Assembly (NCBI GenBank): GCA_023205875.1
Contig: CP060761.1
Location: 372,001-436,000, forward strand
Length of the DNA stretch: 64,000 nucleotides
Direction of reading: 5' to 3'
Origin: Chloropicon primus
Taxonomy: Eukaryota; Chlorophyta; Chloropicophyceae; Chloropicales; Chloropicaceae
A program made the translations under genes and the position numbers. Under the pieces are notes generated by a model. That model searched no databases. It worked only from the letters and a program-made list of their open reading frames with translations, and was not told where the DNA came from. The number at the start of each line of letters is the position of its first letter. Within the stretch, counting starts at the first letter, position 1. Of this stretch, positions 49,901-58,143 are shown one piece after another.

Positions 49901-50619
49901 TCAGACGCTTCCAGGAGCATCCTGACCTCTCCGTTCTCGCAGATGATGAGCTCGCCGCTGTCCGTGGCGACGACGACCCGGTCTTTCTGGGACTCGTCCG
50001 AGAGCCAGGCGAAGGAGAGGTAGTTCTGAGCCTCTCTCTTGGCCAGGGCGGAAGGCAGCTGCTTGATCCCGCTGTCACTGATCCTAAACGTTTTGAAGAT
50101 CCCGTCACCGCACACACTGATCAGCGTTGGGTCCAGCGGGCAGAAGGAGGCCTGGTAAAGCGGCGCACCTTGCTGGGAAGACGAACGAATTGAGGAACCA
50201 ATTTTGGTCTTCTCCCAGAGCCAAATCACGAGAGTCCAGTCTGGCGCTCCTCCCTGGGCCGCGATGTACTTCCCATCGGGGCAGAAGTTAATGCTCACGT
50301 ACTCCTTGGAAGCCACCTCGCTTGTGGCCAAGACCTTTCGGCGCTTCAGGGTCTGCAAATCGTAGACCGTGATGACGGCCTTGTCCGCCCTCTCCGCGAC
50401 GGCGACGTACTTCTTGTTCGCCGACACGGCAAGCGCCGTGATGCCGTCGGTGTCTGCCGTGCCCGAAATGAACCTCTGGTTCTTTTGCTCGGTCTGGTAC
50501 ACAATAACATTTCTTCCCGCGGGGTAGACCAAAGTATTGTCGTCCGTGTACTGCAAGTTGTTCTTGCTGTCTCCCTTGAGACCAAAAACAATGCGAGGTA
50601 TAAGCGTCGTCAAAGACAT
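46978..50619 (-). CDS. CFAP57: Cilia- and flagella-associated protein 57 (WDR65)
   Basis: 1213 aa, one exon. An axonemal protein needed for inner-arm dynein (subspecies g and d) regulation. The N-terminal half is two WD40 propellers (to about residue 620), opening with MSLTTLIPRIVFGLKGD and YVSINFCPDGKYIAAQGGAP, then for example CVDTCIRKPLVATCSSDCTV and HNGKVGSLHWSADDTKLISA. The second half is nearly continuous coiled coil (about 640-1150; for example MELETQ-type heptads, EEILVTKSDLEDKKQRMGEL and DVIREFDETKRQLEEDADRE-like runs). Length and order match CFAP57 of other flagellates. It lies head to head with the CIMIP2-like gene, 1 kb apart, so the two may share ciliary control. Confidence 0.93.
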   Translation of the reverse strand: MSLTTLIPRIVFGLKGDSKNNLQYTDDNTLVYPAGRNVIVYQTEQKNQRFISGTADTDGITALAVSANKKYVAVAERADKAVITVYDLQTLKRRKVLATSEVASKEYVSINFCPDGKYIAAQGGAPDWTLVIWLWEKTKIGSSIRSSSQQGAPLYQASFCPLDPTLISVCGDGIFKTFRISDSGIKQLPSALAKREAQNYLSFAWLSDESQKDRVVVATDSGELIICENGEVRMLLEASDVGLQSEETESSTQVRVECILPYSKGFICGGSGGTLIFYDKSEDAKDIFKQSKVFRIENNNSKILNLAITPNEETVACSTENNQIFALGLANLDILRSEEMQFEILAQSFHLKGVNCVDTCIRKPLVATCSSDCTVRIWNYMDKTSELIKFFPEEGFSVAFHPSGLHILVGFADKLRLMNLLIDDIRTYKEFGIKACKECSFSNGGNLFAAVNGNTIQIFNTYTCENIGNLRGHNGKVGSLHWSADDTKLISAGMDGAIYEWTIVDFKRQKENVLKSCSYSSITATSDVHSVIAVGSDDKLKQLDDCQVTKDIETDVSLTKVALLSSTHALFAATSIGTIRSYTYPLNGDFQEYQCVSGAITGLKISHDDNLLFCVSEDSCLFVFDVRDKDGRATSNFNKREKDSIIFSEEVLVTKSDLEDKKQRMGELETQVNELTMQIEYQLRLKELNLKERIKEITEKYTHELESDKTKFELLLQEKNEQEMEYEEKLKQAEERHQATISQLEGQYQQKIMSEMERYQILQQDKDLMSARLNEQNALLIESHERVIQELTEEYEAKLQEELNNLERLTQDKNDIIREFDETKRQLEEDADREIEDLKEKYERRLAAEREIGLRLQGENGNIKETFTVLQKDIEDQREEIKQLYEQKKELYQTISSLEKDIVGLKKEIRERDETIGDKEKRIYDLKKKNQELEKFKFVLDYKIKELKKQIEPRELEIAEMKDQIQQMDQELERYHKNNANLNLTISELKLKKTGLQQEVLTQRKLNADAEAMIRRFHHDLHDTVQYIQDPKALKDSVKHLYEMHVTEQIEPVQLDEDIQNEYNRQREYLEKTVESLKNKLQKNTEIHRSDIMRIMQENVSLIKEINELRREIKGNKAKGQGGALVQKEQSKLMRTLPKADTMMSGADLGTGDLNREIQMQRDMIGQLRNELINKEELIKQLMSGTQINPRPVSRERLPPMDGFQGQEVVVDE

Positions 50620-51663
50620 CTTGCTTTCCCTCTCCGTCGTCTCACAATCCCCTCCTCTCTCCCAACAATGGTCTCGCCTCTCAACCTAACTCCAAATCAA
50701 TCTCTCCCAAACCTTTCTTAGACAAACAACAAAAAACGAACGATGCAGTCCGGGACGCTAATGCGGTACTCGTGCCAATGGTCTTAGGTTTGGCTTCGTC
50801 TTGTCTGTCCCAAGGCAAGGCAAGGCAAGGCAAGGCAAGGCAAGGCAAGGCAAGGCAAGTGTGCGGGTAAAGGTCCAGTTGTGCTACCTCGTCCCGCTTG
50901 CCATGTCCTCCTACGACTACGCGCTCCTCCCCTTGAGCACACCTCCCTGCTCCTTTGAATTAGAACACACACACGGTACCTCCCAGCTTGGACCCAAGAA
51001 GAAGAGAAAGAGGAGAGAAGAGAGAGACAGAGAGAGAGAGAGAGAGAAGAGAGAGAGAGAAGAGAGGACAGGACTTTGGATGATCCAATGTCCTGCTTGT
51101 CCTGCTCGAACAAGAACAAGAACAAGAAGGAATTGATGCACTTTCCAAAAGGGGAGCAAAGTCAAACCTCCTTTATGGAGGAGAACTGAACTTGGAGTTC
51201 CCTATAGATATAAGAAAATCCAAAGATTGGTATCTTACACTGATTTATGACCACAGCACTGTGGTTGGACCAACATGCGATTTCTACACGATCACTGCAA
51301 TCGTGTTGGATTGCGTACACTGCGTTCTCGCCCTCGTAGGTCAACCACGGCACTAACGGCATGATGATTCTATAATACTAGACAAAGCTTTTCCTTCACT
51401 CTTGGACGACGGGTGTGTTCTGGTTGCCTAGCTTGGTGCCCCTCTTGCCTTTGGTCGACAAGGTAGCCACCTTTCTTTGTCTTCTCACGAAACTGTGGCC
51501 GATAGAGGAAGGTTGGGGTCTCGTCTCCTCCTCTCCACACCCTTGGCCCTCCACGGGTTTGAAGTTTGAAGTCTCAAGCCATTCATTGACTTTGTGGGCA
51601 ATCCCTTAAGGAGGTTGAGCATTCATTGTGTAAGTGTGTGTGTGTTGACTTTTGCTGAGCGAG
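50620..51663. promoter_or_regulatory. Head-to-head upstream region of two ciliary genes
   Basis: 1044 bp. Holds an (AAGGC)n pentanucleotide array at 50811-50859, purine-rich AGAG tracts at 51000-51066, and an AT-rich island at 51180-51380 with a hairpin at 51275-51316. No gene is called. It probably holds both promoters. Confidence 0.5.
50811..50859. repeat. (AAGGC)n pentanucleotide array
   Basis: About nine to ten near-perfect units. Confidence 0.92.
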
Positions 51664-52887
51664 ATGGTGATCAGCTCCACGATCTTGAGCTCCCCTGATG
51701 GCCTCAATTCGACCTTGCACGACCACACCCACAAGGGAACTGGGCAGGCAGGGAACAAGAGTCTGTTGTCCTATCGACACGATATCGGGATCCCTGGCTA
51801 CACTGGGTTCATCTCGAACGCTCACAGTGTTGCGGTTCCAATTAAGGGGAACACGCAATACATTGGCAAGAAGGCCGACAACAACACCTTCGACAAGACC
51901 ATCACAAACTTGGTGCAGTCGGAGACGAAGAGCATTTACAGCAAGGAGTTCGCCAAGCCTCCCACGAGCTCCGGTCGTAGCGAGGTTGGCGGGGGCTACT
52001 GGATAGCGAATGCGAACAACCGCAATGACAAGAACACCAAGAAGTTCATCGCTCAGTCCACGTACAAGGCCGAGATTCAGGAGAGCTCGAAGAATGCCGA
52101 GGCTGCGTTGAGCCAAACCATTATTCCCGGACTTCGCTTCACGAGGAAGTCTGTGGCTCCGGACAAGGACGTGTTCGAGGAAGCGGACAGCGGCTACAAC
52201 TCTCAGCTGGCGTACCAGACGGAGTACTCGAATATGAGGATGAACGACCCGTTGACAGGAAAGACGAGAAGCAGGGTGGCCATGTCTGCCAGCGAGGGGG
52301 AGGTCGCAGGCGGCGCCGCGTCTGCCTCCAAGGACTCGTTCGGCGGCCTCACGGCGACCACGAAGTTCGACTCCTCTTTCAAGGAGTTCCAGCTCGGCAC
52401 GACCAAGGGAACATCGAAGATCCCGGGCTACTCTGGCTTCATCCCGGCGACTGACAACAACACCAAGGCGGTCTCTCAGGCGAGGAGCACGGAGACCAGG
52501 CCGAACGCCAAGAACGAGATGCTCCTCTTCTCCCTTGACCAGTACTCTCGCGACAGCATTCCGCACTACAGGGGCTTCAGGCCACAGGACGGCGGCAACA
52601 TCAAGCCGCACAAGCCTCCGTCGAAGGAGACGACGCAGGGCAGGACCAACTTTGAGGCGGCCCAGGCCGTTGCCAACGGCTGCAACTTCAACGACGGGCC
52701 AAGAGACCATTTCAGGAGCTCGGACAAGGGCATCATGTCCTTCTTCTCTCAGGGGTCCACGTATGTGAGCGAGAACGGCACGGCTTACGCGGAGAGGTAC
52801 TACCACACCCTGAGGCCGAAGGAAGGTCTGCCACGGGTGTATTACCCTTCGAAGACGACCCTTTCTGGCTACAAGTTTGCTCAGTAA
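51664..52887 (+). CDS. CIMIP2/DUF2475-type ciliary microtubule inner protein
   Basis: 407 aa, intronless; start is the ATG 51664 (MVISSTILSSPDGLNS), since the frame before it has no ATG. Three copies of the DUF2475 signature occur: IPGYTGFISN near residue 45, IPGYSGFIPAT near 255 and IPHYRGFRPQ near 300. DUF2475 proteins (CIMIP2/FAM166) are microtubule inner proteins of the axonemal doublet. The rest is Ser/Thr/Asn-rich and low in hydrophobics with repeated RVYYP- and YHTLRP-like turns, as in other MIPs. Not membrane-bound. It is divergent from CFAP57, which fits a role in the flagellum. Confidence 0.8.
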   Translation: MVISSTILSSPDGLNSTLHDHTHKGTGQAGNKSLLSYRHDIGIPGYTGFISNAHSVAVPIKGNTQYIGKKADNNTFDKTITNLVQSETKSIYSKEFAKPPTSSGRSEVGGGYWIANANNRNDKNTKKFIAQSTYKAEIQESSKNAEAALSQTIIPGLRFTRKSVAPDKDVFEEADSGYNSQLAYQTEYSNMRMNDPLTGKTRSRVAMSASEGEVAGGAASASKDSFGGLTATTKFDSSFKEFQLGTTKGTSKIPGYSGFIPATDNNTKAVSQARSTETRPNAKNEMLLFSLDQYSRDSIPHYRGFRPQDGGNIKPHKPPSKETTQGRTNFEAAQAVANGCNFNDGPRDHFRSSDKGIMSFFSQGSTYVSENGTAYAERYYHTLRPKEGLPRVYYPSKTTLSGYKFAQ

Positions 52888-53378
52888 ATTTCGTCGACTC
52901 TGGTGTCGCGCCCGCCTGTAATTCAAAACTTATACTACTTCTTCAAGCATCCAACTGATATCATCCGGGTATATGCATCGTGTATCCACACTCATGCACA
53001 CTCCTCCCTCCAATACTCCTCCTCCTTGGAGAAGGCGGCGAGGTAAACCTCCATTACATTGCATTACATTATGTTTTATTTTATTTTATTCTCCCCATGG
53101 ATGCAACGTTTTGTCCCTTGGCGTGAGAGTGAGAGGACGCAAGGCCCTCCCCATCCCTTGGTCCTCCCTTGACTCAAACAATTCATTGCCATTGACACTG
53201 CCACTTCATTGCCCCTCCTGTCTCTCCTCCTCTGCACCTTTCAAGCAGCCTTTGGGATTTTCCCGCGAAAAAATATTGAGATTTTGAGGCAGCGCAGCGC
53301 AAGAGGAAGAGGAAGAGGAAGGAAAGAAGCGAGGAGCGAGCAAGCAAGCAAGCAAGGAAGGAGCACCTCCCCCCCCTC

Positions 53379-53421
<43 letters not shown>

Positions 53422-53496
53422 TTGTTTCTTTTGCTGCGCCTTGGATTGATTGGATTGGGATTGGGTTGGATTGATTTGGGAAGAGGAGTGGTCGGG
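52888..53496. other. Spacer upstream of RFC4
   Basis: 609 bp with a (TTTTA)n run at 53069-53090, (AC)n at 53382-53417, and a TTGGATTGA-type tandem at 53442-53479. The CIMIP2-like 3' flank and RFC4 promoter must lie here. No coding sequence. Confidence 0.5.
53382..53417. repeat. (AC)n microsatellite
   Basis: About 17 AC units, 80-115 bp upstream of the RFC4 start. Confidence 0.9.
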
Positions 53497-54606
53497 ATGC
53501 CTGGAAACAACTTGAGACTCGGTGCGGGTCCTCCAGCGGGTGCTGGCGGGGGATACGCCGGGTTCGGTGCGCCTGGAGGGAGCAAAGCGGCGGCGGCTCC
53601 CGCTCCAGGTGCGACGGAGGAGGGTCAGCCCTGGGTGGAGAAGTACAGGCCGGAACGCGTGGAGGAGGTTTGCCATCAAGGGGAGGTCGTGGAGGCACTG
53701 AAGAGCGCTGTGCAAGGAAAGGACCTTCCTCACTTGCTTTTCTATGGCCCGCCAGGAACAGGAAAGACGACGACGGCGCTGGCGATCACCCGGCAGCTCT
53801 TCGGGCCGGAGCTCAAGAAGCAGCGCGTGCTCGAGCTGAACGCCAGTGACGAGAGAGGGATCCAAGTCGTGAGGGAGAAGATCAAGTCCTTTGCCTCCCT
53901 TGCGGTGGGCCACGGGGTTTCCGGGTACCCTTGCCCGCCCTTCAAGGTGATCATTCTTGACGAGTCGGACTTCATGACCAAGGACGCCCAGAACGCCCTG
54001 CGAAGGATCATCGAGCAGTACTCCAAGACGACGCGGTTCGTGTTCTGCTGCAACTACATCACGAGGATAATCGAGCCCTTGACGTCCAGGTGTGCCAAGT
54101 TCAGGTTCAAGCCGGTGGTCCTCGAGTCCCTGACGGAGAGGATCCAGCACATCTGCGACAGGGAGGGGTTGACGTTGGAGGGAGGGGCCATGGCTGCCCT
54201 CGCGAGGGTCGCGAACGGGGACATGAGGAGGGCGATCACCCTCCTCCAGAGCGCGGCGAGGTTCAACTCGAACGTCCTGGACGTCGAGGCCCTGTACGAG
54301 GCCGCCGGCGTCGTCCCGGACACGGAGATCGAGTCCCTCCTCCAGGTCTGCATGAAATCCGGGTTCAGCGACGTGGAGAGGAGGGTCAAGGAGATGATCT
54401 ACGACAGCTTCCCCCTTTCCCAGATCCTCCTCCAGTTCCAGGAAGCCGTCGTCGGGGCGGAGGGCGTGGAGGACCTCGTCAAGGCCGAAATCTGCCAAAA
54501 GTTCGCGGAGGTCGACAAGCGCATCTCGGACGGCGCGAACGAGGAGCTCCAGCTCCTGGACGCCGTGGGGTTCGCCCACCAGGCCTTCGCCAAGGCGAGG
54601 GGATGA
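53497..54606 (+). CDS. RFC4: Replication factor C small subunit (RFC4 / yeast Rfc2 type)
   Basis: 369 aa AAA+ clamp-loader subunit that helps load PCNA. The start ATG is 53497; a Gly/Ala/Pro-rich leader (MPGNNLRLGAGPPAG) precedes the conserved EKYRPERVEEVCHQ. Walker [18 protein letters not shown] box SDERGIQVVREKIKSFA, Walker B LDESDFMTKDAQNALRRI, SRC motif SRCAKFRF, and the C-terminal collar helices with ICQKFAEVDKRISDGANEEL. The IIEQYSKTTRFVFCCNYITR context matches human RFC4 better than RFC2, 3 or 5. DNA ligase I, another PCNA partner, lies 4 kb away. Confidence 0.93.
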   Translation: MPGNNLRLGAGPPAGAGGGYAGFGAPGGSKAAAAPAPGATEEGQPWVEKYRPERVEEVCHQGEVVEALKSAVQGKDLPHLLFYGPPGTGKTTTALAITRQLFGPELKKQRVLELNASDERGIQVVREKIKSFASLAVGHGVSGYPCPPFKVIILDESDFMTKDAQNALRRIIEQYSKTTRFVFCCNYITRIIEPLTSRCAKFRFKPVVLESLTERIQHICDREGLTLEGGAMAALARVANGDMRRAITLLQSAARFNSNVLDVEALYEAAGVVPDTEIESLLQVCMKSGFSDVERRVKEMIYDSFPLSQILLQFQEAVVGAEGVEDLVKAEICQKFAEVDKRISDGANEELQLLDAVGFAHQAFAKARG

Positions 54607-55570
54607 GTTGAGAGGAGGATAGAGAAGATTCCAAGAGAGGCGGGATTATCATCACCGCACCTCTTCTTCTCAGGGAAGGGGGTGGGGGGGCGAGAGCGGC
54701 AACCACTAATAACGAAAAGCTGAAGAAAAAGCTTGTTGTGTACAGTACATCATATCAGTTTGGAGACCACAGAGAGAGCATAGCATCATGACGACAATGA
54801 TGATGCCGATGCCACACACACACACACACACACACACACAAAGAGATAGACAGACAAGAGTGGAAGAGAGACAAGACAAGTCAAGAGTGGAAGGAGAGAA
54901 CTTGGGGATCCAATCATCCCTCCCTCCTCTCCCTTCCCTCGTCGTCGTCCTGTGGTGGGTGGGGAAAAGTCTACCGGAAATGTTTGATTTTTTTTTTGGT
55001 GTTCCGCCTCTTTGTGCTTCATTTCGTGTAGTAAATCCATCTTATCGTCGTTGGGTGGCAGATCAGATTGTTTTCCGGCGGTGAGAGAGTGCAAATCCCT
55101 TCTTGTCGAGGAATCAAACCAAACTCCCCCAAGAAAGCGAGGGAACGCGACGCGCGCGAGGGAAGAGAGAGAGAGAGAGAGAAGGCAGCGCACACCTCTC
55201 CGTGGGTTGTGTCCTCATCCTCTGTATCGCAGGAGGGGTTTGGGAACCTTAACAATCTCAGGCGTTACCTTGTGAGCGTAACCGTCTGTCGAAGAGCGTG
55301 GTGAGACCACCTCGTGGTTTTTGGTTTTGATCCCTGCCTTCGCGCTGTTCATCAAGTTGTGTGTCAGCACGCCTCTGTCTTGTGTGAATTCGTGTGCCTG
55401 GATCGTGAGGATCGACGCTCTGGGAGGGAAGGGGAAGGAGGACGGAAGGATCGATCGCAGTATCACGCGGACTCGTTTCGTTTTTTGACCTTTGCGGAAG
55501 ACGGAGGGGCGCGTCCTTTGTTTTTTTTTTGTGTGCGTGCCGTGGGTTTGAGAAACTCCTTGACAAGACC
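54607..55570. other. Spacer upstream of Alfin-Tudor gene
   Basis: 964 bp with (AC)n at 54813-54841, G-runs, GA tract at 55167-55183, and no recognisable gene. Several antisense frames are open here by GC bias only. Confidence 0.5.
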
Positions 55571-56268
55571 ATGAAAGATCACCCGCGAAGTGTGGACGAG
55601 ATAGCCGAAGACTACAGATCCCGCAGGGAGGCTTTGCTTCGAGCTTTGACTGAAGGTATGTGACCGAGCCTGGCCTCGCACCTTGCCTCACCTCTCTTGG
55701 GCAACCCTCAGCCTCCACACTGCTTTCTTGCGAGGGGAGGGATGCACCACCCGACCATCACCGACCACGGAACCGGACCTAACCTCGGCCTCGTTCTCCT
55801 CGCTCTCTCCTCGTTGCAGATGTGGACAAGTTTTACAGTCAGTGCGACCCGGACAGGGAGAACCTCTGCTTGTACGGTAAGTCGACGACGACGACGACGA
55901 ATTGGGAATCAGGACACCTTTCCTTTCCCATTTTTTTTTTTCGGCCTGGAGCATGTTTCTTGGTTCTGACACCATTCGTCTCCCTCGCCTCTCTTTGTCC
56001 GTTTGCGCGTCTCAGGTGAGCCGGACGGGCAGTGGAAGGTGGACCTTCCCGAGGAGGAAGTCCCGCCGGAGCTTCCGGAGCCGGTGTTGGGCATCAACTT
56101 TGCCAGGGACGGCATGCAGAGGAAGGACTGGATTGCACTCATAGCTGTGCACTCTGACGCTTGGCTCATGGCCGTGGCGTACTATTATGGCGCAAAGGTA
56201 AGGTGGATGAGTTGATGCCGTGGGTTTGGCCGCCGGGACCTCGCTGCCGGGGTTGTTGTTGTTGTTGT

Positions 56269-56303
<35 letters not shown>

Positions 56304-56764
56304 GCTCTCGTTGCTGACGTTCTTTTCCTGTTTTCGTTTCTCGCGCGGACCGCCAAACACAACAGCTGGACAAGGAGGGTAGACAAAAGTTGTTCAAGCA
56401 GATCAACGGCATCCCCACTGTGTACGAGACCGTGACAGGGAAGGCCAAGGTCGTTAACGGAGGCAAGGCAGCCAAGAAGAGGAAGACAACAGAGCCCACG
56501 GCGGAGAGAGAGCCAAAGGCCCAGGCGTCTGCCACGCCTCTCGGCATCGGGCGCCTGCTCACCGACAACGATGTCAACCTTGACCTCAGGGGAAGGCAAG
56601 CGGAGCTCTTCTGGCCTGACGATAACTTGTGGTACTTGATCGAGATACAGAACGTGAACGTAAGGCAAAAGCAGGCGAAGATTATGTACACCGACGGTTC
56701 AACGGAAGAGCTAGACTTGGAAGAGATTATTCGTGACGGTCACATGAGTCTGATCACGCAATAA
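55571..56764 (+). CDS. Alfin-domain protein with C-terminal Tudor-like domain and no PHD finger
   Basis: 240 aa from four exons 55571-55655, 55820-55876, 56016-56197 and 56366-56764; donors GTATGT, GTAAGT and GTAAGG, phases consistent. Residues 1-125 are a full Alfin domain: [84 protein letters not shown]...[16 protein letters not shown], near-identical in pattern to plant AL1-7. In plants this is followed by a PHD finger that reads H3K4me3. Here a Lys-rich linker leads to a Tudor-like fold instead (about 175-240): [39 protein letters not shown], as in SGF29- or SCC/PDS5-type Tudor repeats. The protein ends there. Intron 3 carries GTT and GAT runs. Confidence 0.88.
56252..56302. repeat. (GTT)n(GAT)n in the last intron of the Alfin gene
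   Basis: Seven GTT followed by about ten GAT trinucleotides, near the 3' part of the intron. Confidence 0.85.
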
Positions 56765-56964
56765 AGGCCAACGATATAACTAGCTAGAGTAAGAAAAAAA
56801 TGAAGATGACGGTGTAAAAATTTCTTTAGAACATCTTTTTTTTTTGCGAGTTCCCCTCCCCCTTCTTTATTTGATTTTCCAGTCGTCACACGCTACGCGC
56901 GCGTCCCCTCCCTAACCTCGGAGAACAGCCGAACCAATCCAGCAGCTTCCTTGTTGCACACACC

Positions 56965-57668
56965 CTATGGAATCGATATGAGCTCGTACTCGACCTCAGA
57001 CAAGTTGTTGTCCTCCTGCAACAGCACACAAGGAAAGCGTATTGAAGGTCAGTCCCTTTGGTCTGAACAGAAAAGTCCTTCAAGGCATCTTGATCGGGTT
57101 TCCTCAGCCTCTTACCTTTGGTTTCACGTCTACTCCTTCCTCAGCATCTTCCACTGCTCCTGACTTGTCTACCATGAGCCTCACGCAGCCCCTGTACATC
57201 TCGACCTTGGCGTTCTTCAACGTCAGCGTCTTTCCCTCTGTGACCTTGTCCACCTGCTCGTTCTTGGCCGTGAAGATGACGACGCCCGTGTCATCGCCGA
57301 CAAGACACTCGTTGACTCTGATCTTCGTTCCGTCGCCTTTCGCTCTGTTCACCACCTCCTTGGAGCTCACCACCTGAGGCAGAGAAGAGAGAGAGGTCAG
57401 TTCCATCACCAGAGCCAGGAATGAGCAGGGACGGCGGTGAAGGAAGAGGCGAGGTAGCCCGTCGGAAGGACCACCTCTTTCTCTTTCCTTTGAGTGGTCT
57501 GTCGAAAGAAACAGAGATCACAGAGCACAGAAGAGAAAGGTCTTTTGTTCTTCTCCACTTTACCTTGACGTGAATGTTGTGTCCGCTTGTTTCAGGTCGC
57601 AAGGCGTCGACTTTAGTGAAGTTGGTCGTGACTTGTTCTTCATCGTTGTTGTCCATGTTGATCACCAT
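56965..57668 (-). CDS. OB-fold nucleic-acid-binding protein, plant At4g28440/SOSS-B-like
   Basis: 137 aa from exons 57668-57564, 57373-57116 and 57015-56965, all in phase 0. OB-fold with VDALRPETSGHNIHVKVVSS as the first strand pair, then NECLVGDDTGVVIFTAKNEQ and KTLTLKNAKVEMYRGCVRLM, ending EDNNLSEVEYELISIP. This matches the plant single-OB proteins of the At4g28440 type, relatives of human SOSS-B/NABP ssDNA-binding subunits. Ligand (ssDNA or RNA) not determined. A second ATG at 57656 could also start it. It lies next to DNA ligase I across a GGACT minisatellite. Confidence 0.88.
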
Positions 57669-58143
57669 TCGTAGAGGTGTTCGCTCCTCTCCTTTCCTTT
57701 CCTCTCTCTCTCTCTCTCCTTCTGCTTCTGCCGAACCGAAGGAAGAATGAAGGAGCCTCGTCCTCGTCCTCATCGGTCGGTCGGTCGGTCGAGAGAGATC
57801 AAGGTGGATGGACTGGACTGGACTGGACTGGACTGAGAGGAAGTGGATCATCATCAAGGTGGATGGACTGGACTGGACTGGACTGGACTGGACTGAGAGG
57901 AAGTGGATCATCATCAAGGTGGATGGACTGGACTGGACTGGACTGGACTGAGAGGAAGTGGATCATCATCAAGGTGGATGGACTGGACTGGACTGGACTG
58001 GACTGGACTGGACTGAGAGGAAGTGGATCATCATCAAGGTGGATGGACTGGACTGGATTGGACTGGACTGGACTGCATCAATCAGACTGGATCAGGGACC
58101 ATTGTGTTGGGATTATTACAAGGCGTGGGTGGGAGTTTGCGAA
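57669..58143. other. Spacer occupied by minisatellite
   Basis: 475 bp upstream of the OB-fold gene and downstream of the ligase stop; mostly the nested GGACT minisatellite (57800-58075), with a TCGG run at 57775-57791 and CT tract at 57703-57717. Confidence 0.6.
57800..58075. repeat. Nested minisatellite: constant ~30-bp block plus (GGACT)n
   Basis: The block AAGTGGATCATCATCAAGGT recurs at 57841, 57901, 57956 and 58021, each followed by GGATGGACT and a run of GGACT pentamers. Unit lengths of 60, 55 and 65 bp differ by exactly one pentamer. Confidence 0.95.

Noticed and set aside
51162-51362. 66-codon minus-strand frame with ordinary amino-acid mix
   Set aside because: Interesting composition but no family and no splice partner; the hairpin reading of this DNA is at least as good.
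54788-55718. Overlapping small frames in the spacer before the Alfin gene
   Set aside because: Composed of repeats and 5' UTR sequence; no family and no consistent codon use.
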